A stretch of 64,000 bases of DNA from AC-32 sp963717475 (GCA_963717475.1 OY970337.1:1302001-1366000), one strand, 5' to 3'; positions 44,712-54,208 are shown, counted from the stretch's first letter. Notes: generated by a model not told the origin, from the sequence alone. Made by a program: numbers and translations.

Positions 44712-45876
44712 GGAGGAACGCCCTATTCTCCTTGAGCATCTCTCGTGCGATCACGAGCCTTTGGATCTGGTTCGTGCCCTCGTAGATCTGCGTGATCTTG
44801 GCGTCGCGCATCATTCGCTCGACGGGGTACTCCTGGATGTAGCCGTACCCGCCGAGGATCTGAACGGCGTCCGTGGTGACCTCCATCGCAACGTCGGTGC
44901 AGTAGAGCTTCGCCATCGCCGAGACCTTCGTCAGCTCCGTGCCGTCCGCGCCCTCGTCGATCAGCTGTCCGCACTTGTAGAGCAGGCCCCGCGCCGCCTC
45001 GCACTTCGTCTCCATGTCGGCCAGCATCCCGGCGATCAGCTGGTGCTGCGCGATCGGCTTGCCCATGGTCTCGCGCGACTTTGCGTAGTCGAGCGCGTAG
45101 TCGGTCGCGCCCTGCGCAAGCCCGAGTCCCTGAGCGCCGATCCCGGGCCGCGAGCGGTCGAGGATCCGCATCGCGATGCGGAAGCCCTCGCCCTCCTCGC
45201 CGAGCAGGTTGTCAGCCGGGATCCTGCAGTCGTTGAAGAAGATCTCCCCGGTCGTCGAGCCTTTGATCCCCATCTTCGGCTCGATCCGGCCGACCTCGAG
45301 CCCCGGCGCGTCCGCCTCGACCACGAACGCGGAGATGCCGGAGTGGCCCGCCTCGGGGTCGGTCTTGGCGAAGACGACGTAGAGGCCCGCGACGCCCGCG
45401 TTGGTGATGAAGCGCTTCGAGCCGTTGAGGACGTACTCGCCGCCTTCGAGCCGCGCCTCGCTGCGCATCGCGGCGGAATCGGAGCCCGAGCCGGGCTCGG
45501 TGAGCGCGTAGGCCGGGAGCCACTCGCCGCTCGCCAGGCGCGGCAGCCAGCGCTGCTTCTGCTCGTCGGTGCCGGCGAGCTTGATCCCGAGCGAGCCGAG
45601 CTCCTGGACGGCGAGCAGCAGCCCGGTTGTGGCGCAGACCTTCGAGAGCTCCTCGATCGCGACCAGCACCATCAGCGCGCCCGTGCCCGTGCCTCCGTGC
45701 TGCTCCTCGAAGGGCAGGCCGAACAGCTCGTGCTCGCGCAGCAGCTCGACCATGTCCCAGGGGAACTCGGCCGACTTGTCGATCTCGGCCGCGCGCAGGG
45801 CGACGCGCTCACGGGCGAGCGTGCGCACGAGGTCGCGGATCTCGCGCTGCTCGTCGCTCAGCGGGTCGGCGGGCAC
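44695..45876 (-). CDS. Acyl-CoA dehydrogenase
   Basis: The enzyme makes the alpha-beta double bond of acyl-CoA with FAD. The 393-residue protein has the YALTEPGSGSD signature, the FITNAGVAGLYVVFA segment, LGGYGYIQEYPVERMMRDAKI and QIYEGTNQIQR with the catalytic Glu. Length and motifs fit short- or medium-chain enzymes (Bcd/AcdA type). No electron-transfer flavoprotein genes are adjacent; instead three methyltransferases follow. Confidence 0.92.
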   Translation of the reverse strand: MPADPLSDEQREIRDLVRTLARERVALRAAEIDKSAEFPWDMVELLREHELFGLPFEEQHGGTGTGALMVLVAIEELSKVCATTGLLLAVQELGSLGIKLAGTDEQKQRWLPRLASGEWLPAYALTEPGSGSDSAAMRSEARLEGGEYVLNGSKRFITNAGVAGLYVVFAKTDPEAGHSGISAFVVEADAPGLEVGRIEPKMGIKGSTTGEIFFNDCRIPADNLLGEEGEGFRIAMRILDRSRPGIGAQGLGLAQGATDYALDYAKSRETMGKPIAQHQLIAGMLADMETKCEAARGLLYKCGQLIDEGADGTELTKVSAMAKLYCTDVAMEVTTDAVQILGGYGYIQEYPVERMMRDAKITQIYEGTNQIQRLVIAREMLKENRAFLLAGVA

Positions 45877-45922
45877 GGCGGAAGCCTAGTCGGGCGGGAA
45901 GGTTCCGGGCCCGCCGTTCGTC

Positions 45923-47338
45923 TTGTCGAATATGGAGCTCAGACACCGTAGCGAGCAGTTACCCCGAGACCGGATCCGATTAGGCGCAATCGCGGAGCTG
46001 CTGGTTGTCGCATTGCCTCTGATCGGGCTCGTCTCCCTGCTGCTGCGGTCGCAGCTCGATCCACACCTCGAGAACTACCGCCTCCACTTCATCCTCTTCG
46101 GGCTCGTCGGCACCTTGGCGTTCACGCTCGGCTATGCGGCCGGCGAGGCTGCGAAGCGCCGCGGAGACGCGCGCGTGGTGCTGCTCTCGATCGCGTTCAT
46201 GGCGACCGGAGGCTTCATGGGCCTCCACGCGCTCGGGACGACGGGCGTTCTGTTCACTACCGACCACGCCGGCTTCAAGGTCGCAATCCCGGTCGGGCTG
46301 CTCGTGAGCGCCGTCTTCGCGGTCGGCTCTGCATTCGTCGACCTGCGTCCTAGCTTTGCGCCGCTGGTCATCCGTCACCAGCAGTTCCTGCGCGCCGGGG
46401 TCCTGCTTGCCATGGGCACGTGGTTCGTCTGGACGGTTACGAACCTGCCGCCGCTGGACGGGGCGAACAGCGAGGCCGCGAGAGGGAGCCTCCTCACCGT
46501 GTTCGCGATCGTCGGGACGGTCGCCTACGCGGTCAGCGCCGCGCGCTACTGGCGGATCTTCCGCGCCCGGCCGAACCTGCTGCCCGCTGCGGTCATCGCC
46601 TGTTTCGTGCTGCTGTCCGAGGCGCTGATCGGCGTGGCGCTCACCGGCGAGCGGAAGTGGCACGCGAGCTGGTGGGAGTGGCACGGGCTGATCGTGACCG
46701 CCTTCCTGATCATCGGGATCGCAGCCCGGCGGGAGTGGCGCGAGGAACGCTTCGGAGACCTCTATCTCGCCTCGACGCGAGAACGGAATCAGAACGTCAG
46801 CGTCCTCTTCAGCGACCTCGCCGGGTACACGGGATTCGCCGCGCGCTCGACTCCGGCAGAGGCTGCCGCCGTGCTGGAGACGTACTGGCGCACGGCGTCC
46901 ATGCTCCTCACCCGCAGGTTCGGCGGCGTGGTGGAGAAATTCATCGGCGACGGCGTCGTGGCAGTCTTCAACCGCGGCGGCAACCAGCCCGACCATGCGC
47001 GGCGGGCGGCCTGCGCCGCTCTTGCGCTTCGGGACGCCTTCGGAAAGCTCACCGAGGAGCATCCGGATTGGCCCCGGATGCGGGTCGGCGTCAACAGCGG
47101 CGAAGCGGTCGTCCGTGAGATCGGCGGCCGGGGGCATCTGGCGTACCCGGTGGTCGGCGACACGATCAACATGGGCGCGCGGCTCGAGGGGCTTGCGCCC
47201 GTGGGAGGAGTGCTGATCGGCGCCGAGACCTACGAGCAGCTGCCGGACGGAGCCGTGGTCGAGGCGAGGCATGGGCTGCAGGTGAAGGGCAAGGACGAGG
47301 CGCTGGACGCCTACGTCCTGCACGCCTGCCCCTGCTGA
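45923..47338 (+). CDS. Membrane-bound class III adenylate/guanylate cyclase
   Basis: The 471-residue protein has about eight membrane helices (residues 22-280) and a C-terminal class III cyclase domain. VLFSDLAGYTGF carries the first metal Asp, VVEKFIGDGVVAVF the purine-binding Lys and second metal Asp, and VVGDTINMGARLEG the Asp/Thr and Asn/Arg pair, so the domain should be active as a homodimer, more likely making cAMP. TTG 45923 and ATG 45932 are both possible starts. Confidence 0.88.
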   Translation: MSNMELRHRSEQLPRDRIRLGAIAELLVVALPLIGLVSLLLRSQLDPHLENYRLHFILFGLVGTLAFTLGYAAGEAAKRRGDARVVLLSIAFMATGGFMGLHALGTTGVLFTTDHAGFKVAIPVGLLVSAVFAVGSAFVDLRPSFAPLVIRHQQFLRAGVLLAMGTWFVWTVTNLPPLDGANSEAARGSLLTVFAIVGTVAYAVSAARYWRIFRARPNLLPAAVIACFVLLSEALIGVALTGERKWHASWWEWHGLIVTAFLIIGIAARREWREERFGDLYLASTRERNQNVSVLFSDLAGYTGFAARSTPAEAAAVLETYWRTASMLLTRRFGGVVEKFIGDGVVAVFNRGGNQPDHARRAACAALALRDAFGKLTEEHPDWPRMRVGVNSGEAVVREIGGRGHLAYPVVGDTINMGARLEGLAPVGGVLIGAETYEQLPDGAVVEARHGLQVKGKDEALDAYVLHACPC

Positions 47339-47698
47339 TCAGTCCTGCCGGTTGTGACAGACGGCCTCGACGTTGTTGCCGTCGGGGTCGAGGACGAAGG
47401 CGCCGTAGTAGCCCGGGTGGTAGTGGCGCTCGCCAGGAACTCCGTTGTCGCGGTAGCCGGCTGCCACCGCGACGCGGTGGAACTCGTCGACGGCCGCGTT
47501 GTCGCGCGCAGCGAAGGCGACGTGCAGGTGCTCCGTCAGCGGCTTCCCGTCCTGTGCGATCGAGAAATCGCCCCACTCCGCGAGCCGCTTGTCGCCATCC
47601 TCCCAGTCGAGCTCGTAGCCAAGTGGCGCGAGCACGGTCGAATAAAACGCCTTCGACGCCGCGAAGTCGGAGACGCGAATGGTGACGTGGTCGATCAC
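47339..47698 (-). CDS. VOC superfamily (glyoxalase-like) protein
   Basis: The 119-residue single-domain protein starts MIDHVTIRVSDFAASKAFY and ends YYGAFVLDPDGNNVEAVCH, typical of the glyoxalase/bleomycin-resistance/dioxygenase superfamily. Metal ligands such as the initial His and late Glu are present. The reaction cannot be inferred. It abuts the cyclase stop convergently and sits 16 bases downstream of DUF1326. Confidence 0.85.
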   Translation of the reverse strand: MIDHVTIRVSDFAASKAFYSTVLAPLGYELDWEDGDKRLAEWGDFSIAQDGKPLTEHLHVAFAARDNAAVDEFHRVAVAAGYRDNGVPGERHYHPGYYGAFVLDPDGNNVEAVCHNRQD

Positions 47699-47714
47699 GA
47701 GGCCGGGGCAGCTG

Positions 47715-48323
47715 CTAGCCGCTGTAGTCGAAGTCGCTCTCGTAGCCGCACTTGCCGCGGAACGAGAACTCGAGGCCGGCGTCGTGGACGTCGAGGCTCT
47801 CCGCGACGACCTCGCGCCCGCTCCGGTCGTGGCCCGGGATCACGCAGCTGACCGTGTGCTGCTCCTCGAACTGATGCGCGACTTTCACCTGGACGTAGTC
47901 GCCCGCGCGGAACCAGCCTCGGCCGGGGACGTGCTCGATCTCGATCGCCGCCGGGCGGATAGCGAGCCGATGGCTCGCCTTCCAGGCCCACGGGAAGTGC
48001 TCGACCTGAGAGCCGGGCCACAGGCCGGTGAAGATCGCCGCGAGCGCGTCGCGCTGCTCGTCGTCGCCGCGGTCGTCGACGTAGACGACGAAGCTCCACG
48101 GCGATCCTTCCTCGTCGTCCGAGTAGCTCGTGGCGAGCACGACACCGAGCCCGGCGAGGTCGACGGCGCCCGCATGCCCCTCGCGGATGCCCCACGAAAG
48201 CGCGCCGAGGCAGACTCCGTGGGTGGAGCGCCCGCCGGTCATCCCGTCGATCCGGCGGCACGGGCAGATGGCGTCGCAGTTGCACGACTCGAGGTAGGAG
48301 CCGGAGACGCGCCAGTCGCTCAC
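47715..48323 (-). CDS. DUF1326 protein
   Basis: The 202-residue protein starts WRVSGSYLESCNCDAICPCRRIDG, with the CNC and CPC cysteines that define DUF1326, and later holds a GKCGYESDFDYSG tail. The family is often encoded beside DUF2182 membrane proteins, as here; the pair is suspected to handle a metal. GTG 48323 overlaps the DUF2182 stop (GTGA). Confidence 0.85.
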   Translation of the reverse strand: MSDWRVSGSYLESCNCDAICPCRRIDGMTGGRSTHGVCLGALSWGIREGHAGAVDLAGLGVVLATSYSDDEEGSPWSFVVYVDDRGDDEQRDALAAIFTGLWPGSQVEHFPWAWKASHRLAIRPAAIEIEHVPGRGWFRAGDYVQVKVAHQFEEQHTVSCVIPGHDRSGREVVAESLDVHDAGLEFSFRGKCGYESDFDYSG

Positions 48324-49084
48324 GGGCTCATCTCCATCGGCGCGGGCTGCGTCAGGCCGGGCACCCTGCCCGGGCTCAGCGCCACGAGCAGGCCGAGCGC
48401 GACGAGCACGGCCGCGAGCACGCGGGTCAGCCGCTGTCCTTGAGGCAGCACCTTCTCGGCGAAGATCACGGCGGCCGCGACGGCCGTCCAGAAGAGGCTC
48501 ATCACGCCGAGCGCGAACAGCGCCAGCATCAGCCCCCAGCAGCAGCCGACGCAGAAGAGCCCGTGCTCGGCGCCCATTCGCAGCGCGCCGAGCCGCCCTT
48601 CGCGCCAGCCCCGGACGAGGTAGCGCAGCGGCCCGCGGCAGTGGCGCAGGCAGACCTCCTTGAGCGGCGTGAGCTGGTAGAGGCCGGCGGCTGCGAGGGC
48701 GGCGCCGGCGACGTAGGGCCCGCCGCGCTCCCAGCGGAGCCAGTCGAGCCCCGCGCCCGCCACGAGCCGGTAGACCACGTAGGCAGCGAGCCCGAAGAGC
48801 GTCCAGGCCGCGAGGTAGCCGGCGACGAAGGCACCGCTTCGGCGGCTGCGCGAGAAGCTCGAGTAGGCGAGCACCATCGGCGCCGCCGACGGCAGCATCA
48901 TCGCGGCGGTCATCGTCACCCAGATCCCGAGGTACCAGCCGAGACCGCCCAGGTCGGTGCCCGGGCCGGCGTCCATGCCGCGCATCCGCTGGACCGTGAC
49001 GATCCACGCGACGAGCGACGCGCCGAGCAGTGCGGCCGTCGTCGTCACAGTTCGCCTTCGCACGGATCCCACCACTAGAGTCAC
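48320..49084 (-). CDS. DUF2182 integral membrane protein (predicted metal-binding)
   Basis: The 254-residue protein has about six membrane helices. WVTMTAAMMLPSAAPMVLAY, the Cys/His motif PLKEVCLRHCRGPL and HGLFCVGCCWGLM are the DUF2182 signatures and are candidate metal ligands. It pairs with DUF1326 in an overlapping two-gene unit. Its start at 49084 is only six bases from the divergent amidohydrolase start; GTG 49069 is an alternative. Confidence 0.85.
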   Translation of the reverse strand: MTLVVGSVRRRTVTTTAALLGASLVAWIVTVQRMRGMDAGPGTDLGGLGWYLGIWVTMTAAMMLPSAAPMVLAYSSFSRSRRSGAFVAGYLAAWTLFGLAAYVVYRLVAGAGLDWLRWERGGPYVAGAALAAAGLYQLTPLKEVCLRHCRGPLRYLVRGWREGRLGALRMGAEHGLFCVGCCWGLMLALFALGVMSLFWTAVAAAVIFAEKVLPQGQRLTRVLAAVLVALGLLVALSPGRVPGLTQPAPMEMSP

Positions 49085-49090
49085 GCGTCA

Positions 49091-50633
49091 ATGATCCTCG
49101 AAAACGGCGTCATCCGGACGATGGACTCGTCGCTGCCGCTCGCGCGCTCGCTGGCGATCGCGGGCGACCGCGTCGCCGGCGGCGTAGGCAACCACGAAAC
49201 GGCGCTGCCCGGCCCCGAGCGGATCGACCTCGGCGGCCGCTGCGTCCTGCCCGGCTTCACCGACTCGCACGTGCACTTCCCCACCTGGGCCCTGGCGCAG
49301 GACGAGGTTCGCCTCGAGGGCACGCGGTCGCTGGACGAGGCGCTCTCACGCGTGGCCGAGGCGGCCGCACGCGCGCCGGAAGGCCGCTGGTTACGCGGCC
49401 GCGGCTGGCGCAGCGGCGACTGGTCGCCGTGCGTCGAGCCGACCAGGCAGGCGCTCGACGCAATCGTCTCCGACCGTCCCGTCGCGCTCCTCCACCGCGA
49501 CTCGCACTCGCTGTGGCTCAACTCGACCGCGCTCGAGCAGGCGAACGGGGACCTGACAGTCCCGGGCGGCGTCGTCGAGACCGACGAGCGCGGCGAGCCG
49601 ACCGGCCTCCTGCGCGAGGAGTCGTGCTGGCATTTCCGCGACACGCTACCTCGACATCTCGGACGACGAGCACGTCGAGGCGATGCGCGCCGGGGTCAAG
49701 CTCGCGGCCTCGCGCGGCGTCACCGCGCTGCACGACAAGGACGGCTGGATCGGCGCATTCCGCTTCTGGCAGCGGCTCGAGGCGGAGGGCTCTCTCACGC
49801 TGCGCGTCTGGCAGTCGCTTCCCGCCGAGAAGGCTCCGGAGCTCGAGGCCGTGGACGTCCGCAGCGGCCTCGGCAGCCCGCTCTTGCGGCTCGGCTACCT
49901 GAAGGCGTTCATGGACGGGACGCTCGGCTCGCAGACCGCGCGAATGCTCGACGGCTCGGGAGTGCAGATCACGAGCCGCGAAGAGCTGGCCGAGTTCATC
50001 CGAGCCGGCGCGCGGGCCGGCTTCCCCGTGGCCGTCCACGCGATCGGCGACCTCGCCAACCGCGAGGCGCTCGACGCCTTCGAGGAGACGCGCGACGAGT
50101 GGCACCCGCGCGGCCTGCGCCAGCGCATCGAGCACGCGCAGCTGCTCACGGCGGACGACCTCGGCCGCTTCGCGAAGCTGGGGGTCGCCGCCTCTGTGCA
50201 GTTCTCGCACCCGCCCTCCGACCGCGACCTCGCCGACCGCTTCTGGGGCGACCTCGACAGCGAGCCCTACGCGTTCCGCTCGCTGCTCGACTCCGGCGCC
50301 GTGCTCGTGAACGGCTCGGATGCGCCGATCGAGGAACTCGACCCGCTCACGGGCATCCGCGCCGGGGTGCTGCGCACGCTCGACGACCGGCCCGCCTGGC
50401 ACCCCGAGCAGGCGCTCACGGTCGAGGAGGCGCTCCAGGCGACGTGCGTCACGCCGGCCTGGCTCTCGGGCGACGAGCATCGCCGCGGGAAGCTGCTGCC
50501 GGGCTACTACGCCGACCTCGTCGTCCTGGATCGCGACCCGCTCGCCTGCGAGCCGGAGGAGCTCGCGGAGATCTCCGTCGTCGCGACGATGGTCGGAGGG
50601 GCGTGGACGCACAACTCCCCGCCCTGGGACTAG
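49091..50633 (+). CDS. Amidohydrolase (YtcJ-like), one apparent frameshift near 49640
   Basis: The protein belongs to the amidohydrolase superfamily (YtcJ/exoenzyme-like). The first part has VLPGFTDSHVHFPTW with metal-binding His residues and LLREESCWHFRD. The frame is then lost and resumes one frame over with RYLDISDDEHVEAMRAGVKLAASRGVTALHDKDG, GTLGSQTARM, AVHAIGDLANREALDAFE, QRIEHAQLL, NGSDAPIEELDPLTGI and LVVLDRDPL. Total length modulo 3 fits one extra base around 49635-49644. With that fixed, the length of about 513 residues is typical. The substrate is unknown. Confidence 0.8.
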
Positions 50634-50658
50634 CGAAGAGTCACACATCCGGCACAAA

Positions 50659-50727
50659 GGACGACTTGCCAAAACCCGGTGTCGGACCGCGGGTTTCGTC
50701 AAGTGTCCAGTTGCGCGAAAGCGCAAC
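50659..50727. terminator. Nested stem-loop followed by a GAAA-tetraloop hairpin between convergent genes
   Basis: GGACGACTTG (50659-50668) can pair with CAAGTGTCC (50700-50708) with one bulge, enclosing AAACCCG (50672-50678) pairing with CGGGTTT (50690-50696). Directly after is GTTGCGC-GAAA-GCGCAAC (50710-50727), a perfect 7-bp stem. Lying between the amidohydrolase and phoU 3' ends, these most likely stop transcription in both directions. Confidence 0.6.
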
Positions 50728-50770
50728 GGTTCGTCCACAGGCCGGTGATCTGCGCGATCCGTCGAGGACG

Positions 50771-51457
50771 CTAGGCGCGCTGCTCGGGATGCGACGCGTC
50801 GGTGAACTCGCGGAACTCGGCCGTGAGCAGGTACGCGACCTGCTCGCCGATGTCGACCGCGTGGTCGCCGATCCGCTCCAGCGTCCGCGAGACCAGCACC
50901 ATCCGCAGAACCCACTCGCGTAGCCCCGGCTCGCCCACGACCTCGACGACCCGCTCGACGAAGCGCCGGTTCGAGCGGTCGATCAGCTCGTCCAGGTCGA
51001 CCAGCGACTCGGCGGACGCGAGGTCGCGGTTCGCCAGCGAGTCGAGCGCGACGCTGATCATCTGCTCCGCGCGCTCGCCCATCTCCTCCAGCGACTGCAC
51101 GAGCCCCGGATCGCCCGCGACATCGGCGACGAGCTTCGTCAGCTTCGCGATGGTCACGGCGTAGTCGGCCATGCGCTCGAGGTGGAGGTTCGTGTGCAGC
51201 AACGCCAGCACGAGCCGCAGATCGGTAGCGACCGGCGTCTGCCGGGCGAGCAGTGACTCGATGTCCCCCTCGATCCGCAGGTAGAGCTTGTCGACGTCGT
51301 CGTCGAACGCGATCACCTCGTCGGCGAGCTCGACGTCTCGCGAGCCGAGCGCGTTGAGCGCGCCGCGGAGCACGCGGAGGACGAGCGCGCCCTCCTCCTG
51401 GAGGCTTGCCTCGAGCTGGTCGAGCTCCTCCTGGAAGGTCACGCGGACGTTGCTCAT
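50771..51457 (-). CDS. phoU: Phosphate transport regulator PhoU
   Basis: PhoU links PstB activity to the phosphate-sensing kinase. The 228-residue protein has two three-helix PhoU repeats, each with an E/D-rich metal-binding motif (DDDVDKLYLRIEGDIESLL and DLDELIDRSNRRFVERV), plus MADYAVTIAKL and ERIGDHAVDIGEQV. ATG 51457 overlaps the pstB stop as ATGA; it is the last gene of pstC-pstA-pstB-phoU. Confidence 0.92.
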   Translation of the reverse strand: MSNVRVTFQEELDQLEASLQEEGALVLRVLRGALNALGSRDVELADEVIAFDDDVDKLYLRIEGDIESLLARQTPVATDLRLVLALLHTNLHLERMADYAVTIAKLTKLVADVAGDPGLVQSLEEMGERAEQMISVALDSLANRDLASAESLVDLDELIDRSNRRFVERVVEVVGEPGLREWVLRMVLVSRTLERIGDHAVDIGEQVAYLLTAEFREFTDASHPEQRA

Positions 51458-52302
51458 CCGAAGCGGCCCGTGACGTAGTCCTCGGTGCGCTTGTCGGCCG
51501 GGGCCGTGAAGATCTTCTCGGTCTCGTCGTACTCGACGAGCACGCCGTAGCGGTTGGCGTCCTCGACCTCGAGGCTGAAGAACGCCGTCCGGTCGGCGAC
51601 GCGCGCGGCCTGCTGCATGTTGTGCGTCACGATCACGAGCGTGTAGTCCTGTTTCAGCTGCCGCATCAGCTCCTCGATCTTCTGCGTGGCGATCGGGTCC
51701 AGGGCCGACGCTGGCTCGTCGAGCAGAAGCACGTCCGGCTCGATCGCGATGGCCCGGGCGATGCAGAGCCGCTGCTGCTGGCCGCCGGAGAGCGAGAGCG
51801 CGCTCTTCTTGAGCCGGTCCTTGACCTCGTCCCACAGCGCCGCGCCGTGGAGCGCCTGCTCGACGCGCTCGTCGAGGCCCTTCTTCAGGCCCAGGACGCG
51901 CGGCGCCCAGGCCACGTTGTCGTAGATCGTCTTCGGGAACGGGTTCGGCTTCTGGAAGACCATCCCGATCCGCCTGCGCACCTCGACCGGGTCGACGCCG
52001 TCGCCGTAGAGGTCGATGCCGTGGTAGAGGATCCGCCCCTCGTGCCGGAAGGCGCTGACCTCGTCGTTCATCCGGTTGAGGCAGCGGATGAAGGTGCTCT
52101 TGCCGCAGCCCGAAGGCCCGATCACGGCCGTGATCACGTTGCGCGAGATGTCGAGGCCGACGTCCTTGATCGCGACGTTGGACCCATAAGCGGCGGTCAG
52201 GCCCTGGATGTCGAAGACGGTCTCGACGCTCTGAGGCGGCGACTCCTGTCGCGGGGCGACGTCGACCGGCCTCATCGGCGCCATCGTATCGGCGGTGCTC
52301 AC
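51454..52302 (-). CDS. pstB: Phosphate ABC transporter ATP-binding protein PstB
   Basis: PstB powers high-affinity phosphate uptake. The 282-residue protein has Walker A GPSGCGKST, Q-loop MVFQKPNPFPKTIYDN (the NPFPKTI Pst signature), signature LSGGQQQRLCIARA, Walker B VLLLDEPASALDP and the H-loop VTHNM. I chose GTG 52302; TTG 52320, overlapping the pstA stop as TTGA, is an alternative that adds six residues. Confidence 0.95.
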   Translation of the reverse strand: MSTADTMAPMRPVDVAPRQESPPQSVETVFDIQGLTAAYGSNVAIKDVGLDISRNVITAVIGPSGCGKSTFIRCLNRMNDEVSAFRHEGRILYHGIDLYGDGVDPVEVRRRIGMVFQKPNPFPKTIYDNVAWAPRVLGLKKGLDERVEQALHGAALWDEVKDRLKKSALSLSGGQQQRLCIARAIAIEPDVLLLDEPASALDPIATQKIEELMRQLKQDYTLVIVTHNMQQAARVADRTAFFSLEVEDANRYGVLVEYDETEKIFTAPADKRTEDYVTGRFG

Positions 52303-52316
52303 GTCCTCGTCCTCGG

Positions 52317-53204
52317 TCAACGTCCCAGCCTGCGCCGGCTCCGCGCGAGCGCGAGGCGCGCGATCAGGCTCGTCAGGAGCACGAACATCATCAGCACGAG
52401 CGCGGTCGCCCATGCGCGCTGGTGGTCGGCCGGGTCGGGCGACTCCGACCAGATGAAGATCTGCACCGTTGCGTTGGGGAGCGCATGCGCGGGGTTCCAG
52501 TCGATCGTCCGGCCGTAGATCGACGTCACGAACAGGAGTGGAGCCGTCTCGCCGGCGGCGCGCGCGATCGCGAGGACCGTTCCCGTCAGGATCCCGCCGA
52601 GAGCGCTCGGAAGGATCACGCCGAGAACCGTGCGCCACCGGCTGGCTCCGAGCGCAAGGGCGCCCTCACGCTGGGCGCTCGGCACGAGCGCGAGCACTTC
52701 CTGGGTCGAGCGGGTGATCAACGGGAGCATCACGATCGCGAGACCGATGCTCCCGGCCCAGGCGGTCTGGGCGTGGCCGTAGACCAGTAGGCCGAAGACG
52801 AAGACGCCGATGATGATCGACGGCAGCCCGTTGAGCAGGTCGACCGCGAGCTGAACCACCATGCGCATGCGAGACGAGGCGAACTCCTCCAGGTAGATCG
52901 CGATGCCGACCCCGAGCGGGAGCGCCATCAGGCCCGCGAGCCCGACGAGTACGGCCGACCCGACGAGCAGCGGCGCGATCCCTCCCTTGTCGGGCGAGAA
53001 CGGAATCGGCAGGTCTTTCGTCAGGAAGCCCCACGAGAGCTCGCCGGCGCCGCGCTTGGCGATCGACCAGACGACGATTCCGAGCAGGGCCACCGCGATG
53101 AACGCAGCGAGCGTCGCGCCGCCCTCGGCGAGGCGATTGACGAACCGCCGGCGCCGCACGCGCGAGTCGCCGCGGAGGTTGAGCCCGGGCTCGACGGCCG
53201 CCAC
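52317..53204 (-). CDS. pstA: Phosphate ABC transporter permease PstA
   Basis: This 295-residue inner-membrane permease has six helices and the EAA-loop region (REGALALGASRWRTVLGVILPSALGGILTG) that docks onto PstB. The PstA hallmarks LPIPFSPDKGGIAP and GETAPLLFVT are present. GTG 53204 directly follows the pstC stop (TGAGTG). Confidence 0.94.
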   Translation of the reverse strand: MAAVEPGLNLRGDSRVRRRRFVNRLAEGGATLAAFIAVALLGIVVWSIAKRGAGELSWGFLTKDLPIPFSPDKGGIAPLLVGSAVLVGLAGLMALPLGVGIAIYLEEFASSRMRMVVQLAVDLLNGLPSIIIGVFVFGLLVYGHAQTAWAGSIGLAIVMLPLITRSTQEVLALVPSAQREGALALGASRWRTVLGVILPSALGGILTGTVLAIARAAGETAPLLFVTSIYGRTIDWNPAHALPNATVQIFIWSESPDPADHQRAWATALVLMMFVLLTSLIARLALARSRRRLGR

Positions 53205-54167
53205 TCAGCTCCCTCCCGTCCGGACGACCGCAAAGCGGCGCACGATCAGCTGGGCGAACAGGTTCGTCAGGAGCCCGATCACGAGCAGGATCGCGGCGAG
53301 GTAGAAGAGCGACGCGATCTGGAGCTTCGAGACGGCGCCCTGGTACTGGCCCGCGATCCGGCTGGCCAGCGTGTCGCCGGGGCCGAACAGGTCGCTGCGG
53401 ATCACCCAGCCCGCGCCGATCACCTGCGTCACGGCGATCGCCTCGCCGAGCGCCCGGCCGAAGCCGAGGACGACCGCGGCGGCGATTCCGGACCATGACG
53501 ACGAGAGAACGACACCGCGCACCATCTCCCAGCGCGTGGCGCCGAGCGCCAGCGCGCCCTCCTCGAGCTCCTGAGGCACGCTCAGGAAGAGCTCGCGGCA
53601 GACGCTGGCCACGATCGGGACGACCATGATCGCCAGCACGATCCCGGCGATCAGGATGCCGCTGGACTGCGGTGAGCCGCTGAAGAGCGGGATGAAACCG
53701 AGGTTTCGGTGCAGCCACGGCTCGACGTGGGCGGCCAGGAAGGGCCCGAGCACGAGGATCCCCCAGAGCCCGAGCACCACGCTCGGGATCGCGGCCAGCA
53801 TCTCCACGAGGGAGCTGAGGAGCGTGTGCACGCCTCTCGGCGCGAGCTCGCTGAGGAAGAGGGCGATCGCGAGCGCGAGCGGAGTGGCGATCAGCAGCGC
53901 GATGAACGACGTCACGGCGGTGCCGAAGAGCCCGGGCGCGGCGCCGAAGAGGCCCTTGTTCGCATCCCAGGCGCTGTGCCAGACGAACGGCAGGCCGAAC
54001 TCGCTGAACGCGAGGTGCGCCCCGCGCAGGACCTTGTAGGCGATCAGGATGATGAGCGCGAGCGCCGCGAGCCCCGCAGCCATCGTCGCCCCGAGCAGGA
54101 TGCGGTCGCCGAGCCAGTCGCGCACGCGCCGGCCGCTGCGCAGCTGCTCGGTGGCCACGACGGTCAC
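53205..54167 (-). CDS. pstC: Phosphate ABC transporter permease PstC
   Basis: The 320-residue permease partners PstA. It has six helices, LWGILVLGPF, GILIAGIVLAIMVVPIVASVCRELF and the coupling loop EGALALGATRWEMVRGVVLSSSWSGIAAA, and GRALGEAIAVTQVIGA. GTG 54167 heads the four-gene operon and faces pstS divergently; the 145-base gap holds the PHO box. Confidence 0.94.
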   Translation of the reverse strand: MTVVATEQLRSGRRVRDWLGDRILLGATMAAGLAALALIILIAYKVLRGAHLAFSEFGLPFVWHSAWDANKGLFGAAPGLFGTAVTSFIALLIATPLALAIALFLSELAPRGVHTLLSSLVEMLAAIPSVVLGLWGILVLGPFLAAHVEPWLHRNLGFIPLFSGSPQSSGILIAGIVLAIMVVPIVASVCRELFLSVPQELEEGALALGATRWEMVRGVVLSSSWSGIAAAVVLGFGRALGEAIAVTQVIGAGWVIRSDLFGPGDTLASRIAGQYQGAVSKLQIASLFYLAAILLVIGLLTNLFAQLIVRRFAVVRTGGS

Positions 54168-54208
54168 GGCAAGGACGGTAACGAGGGCCGCGGCGGATTC
54201 GGGCTGTC

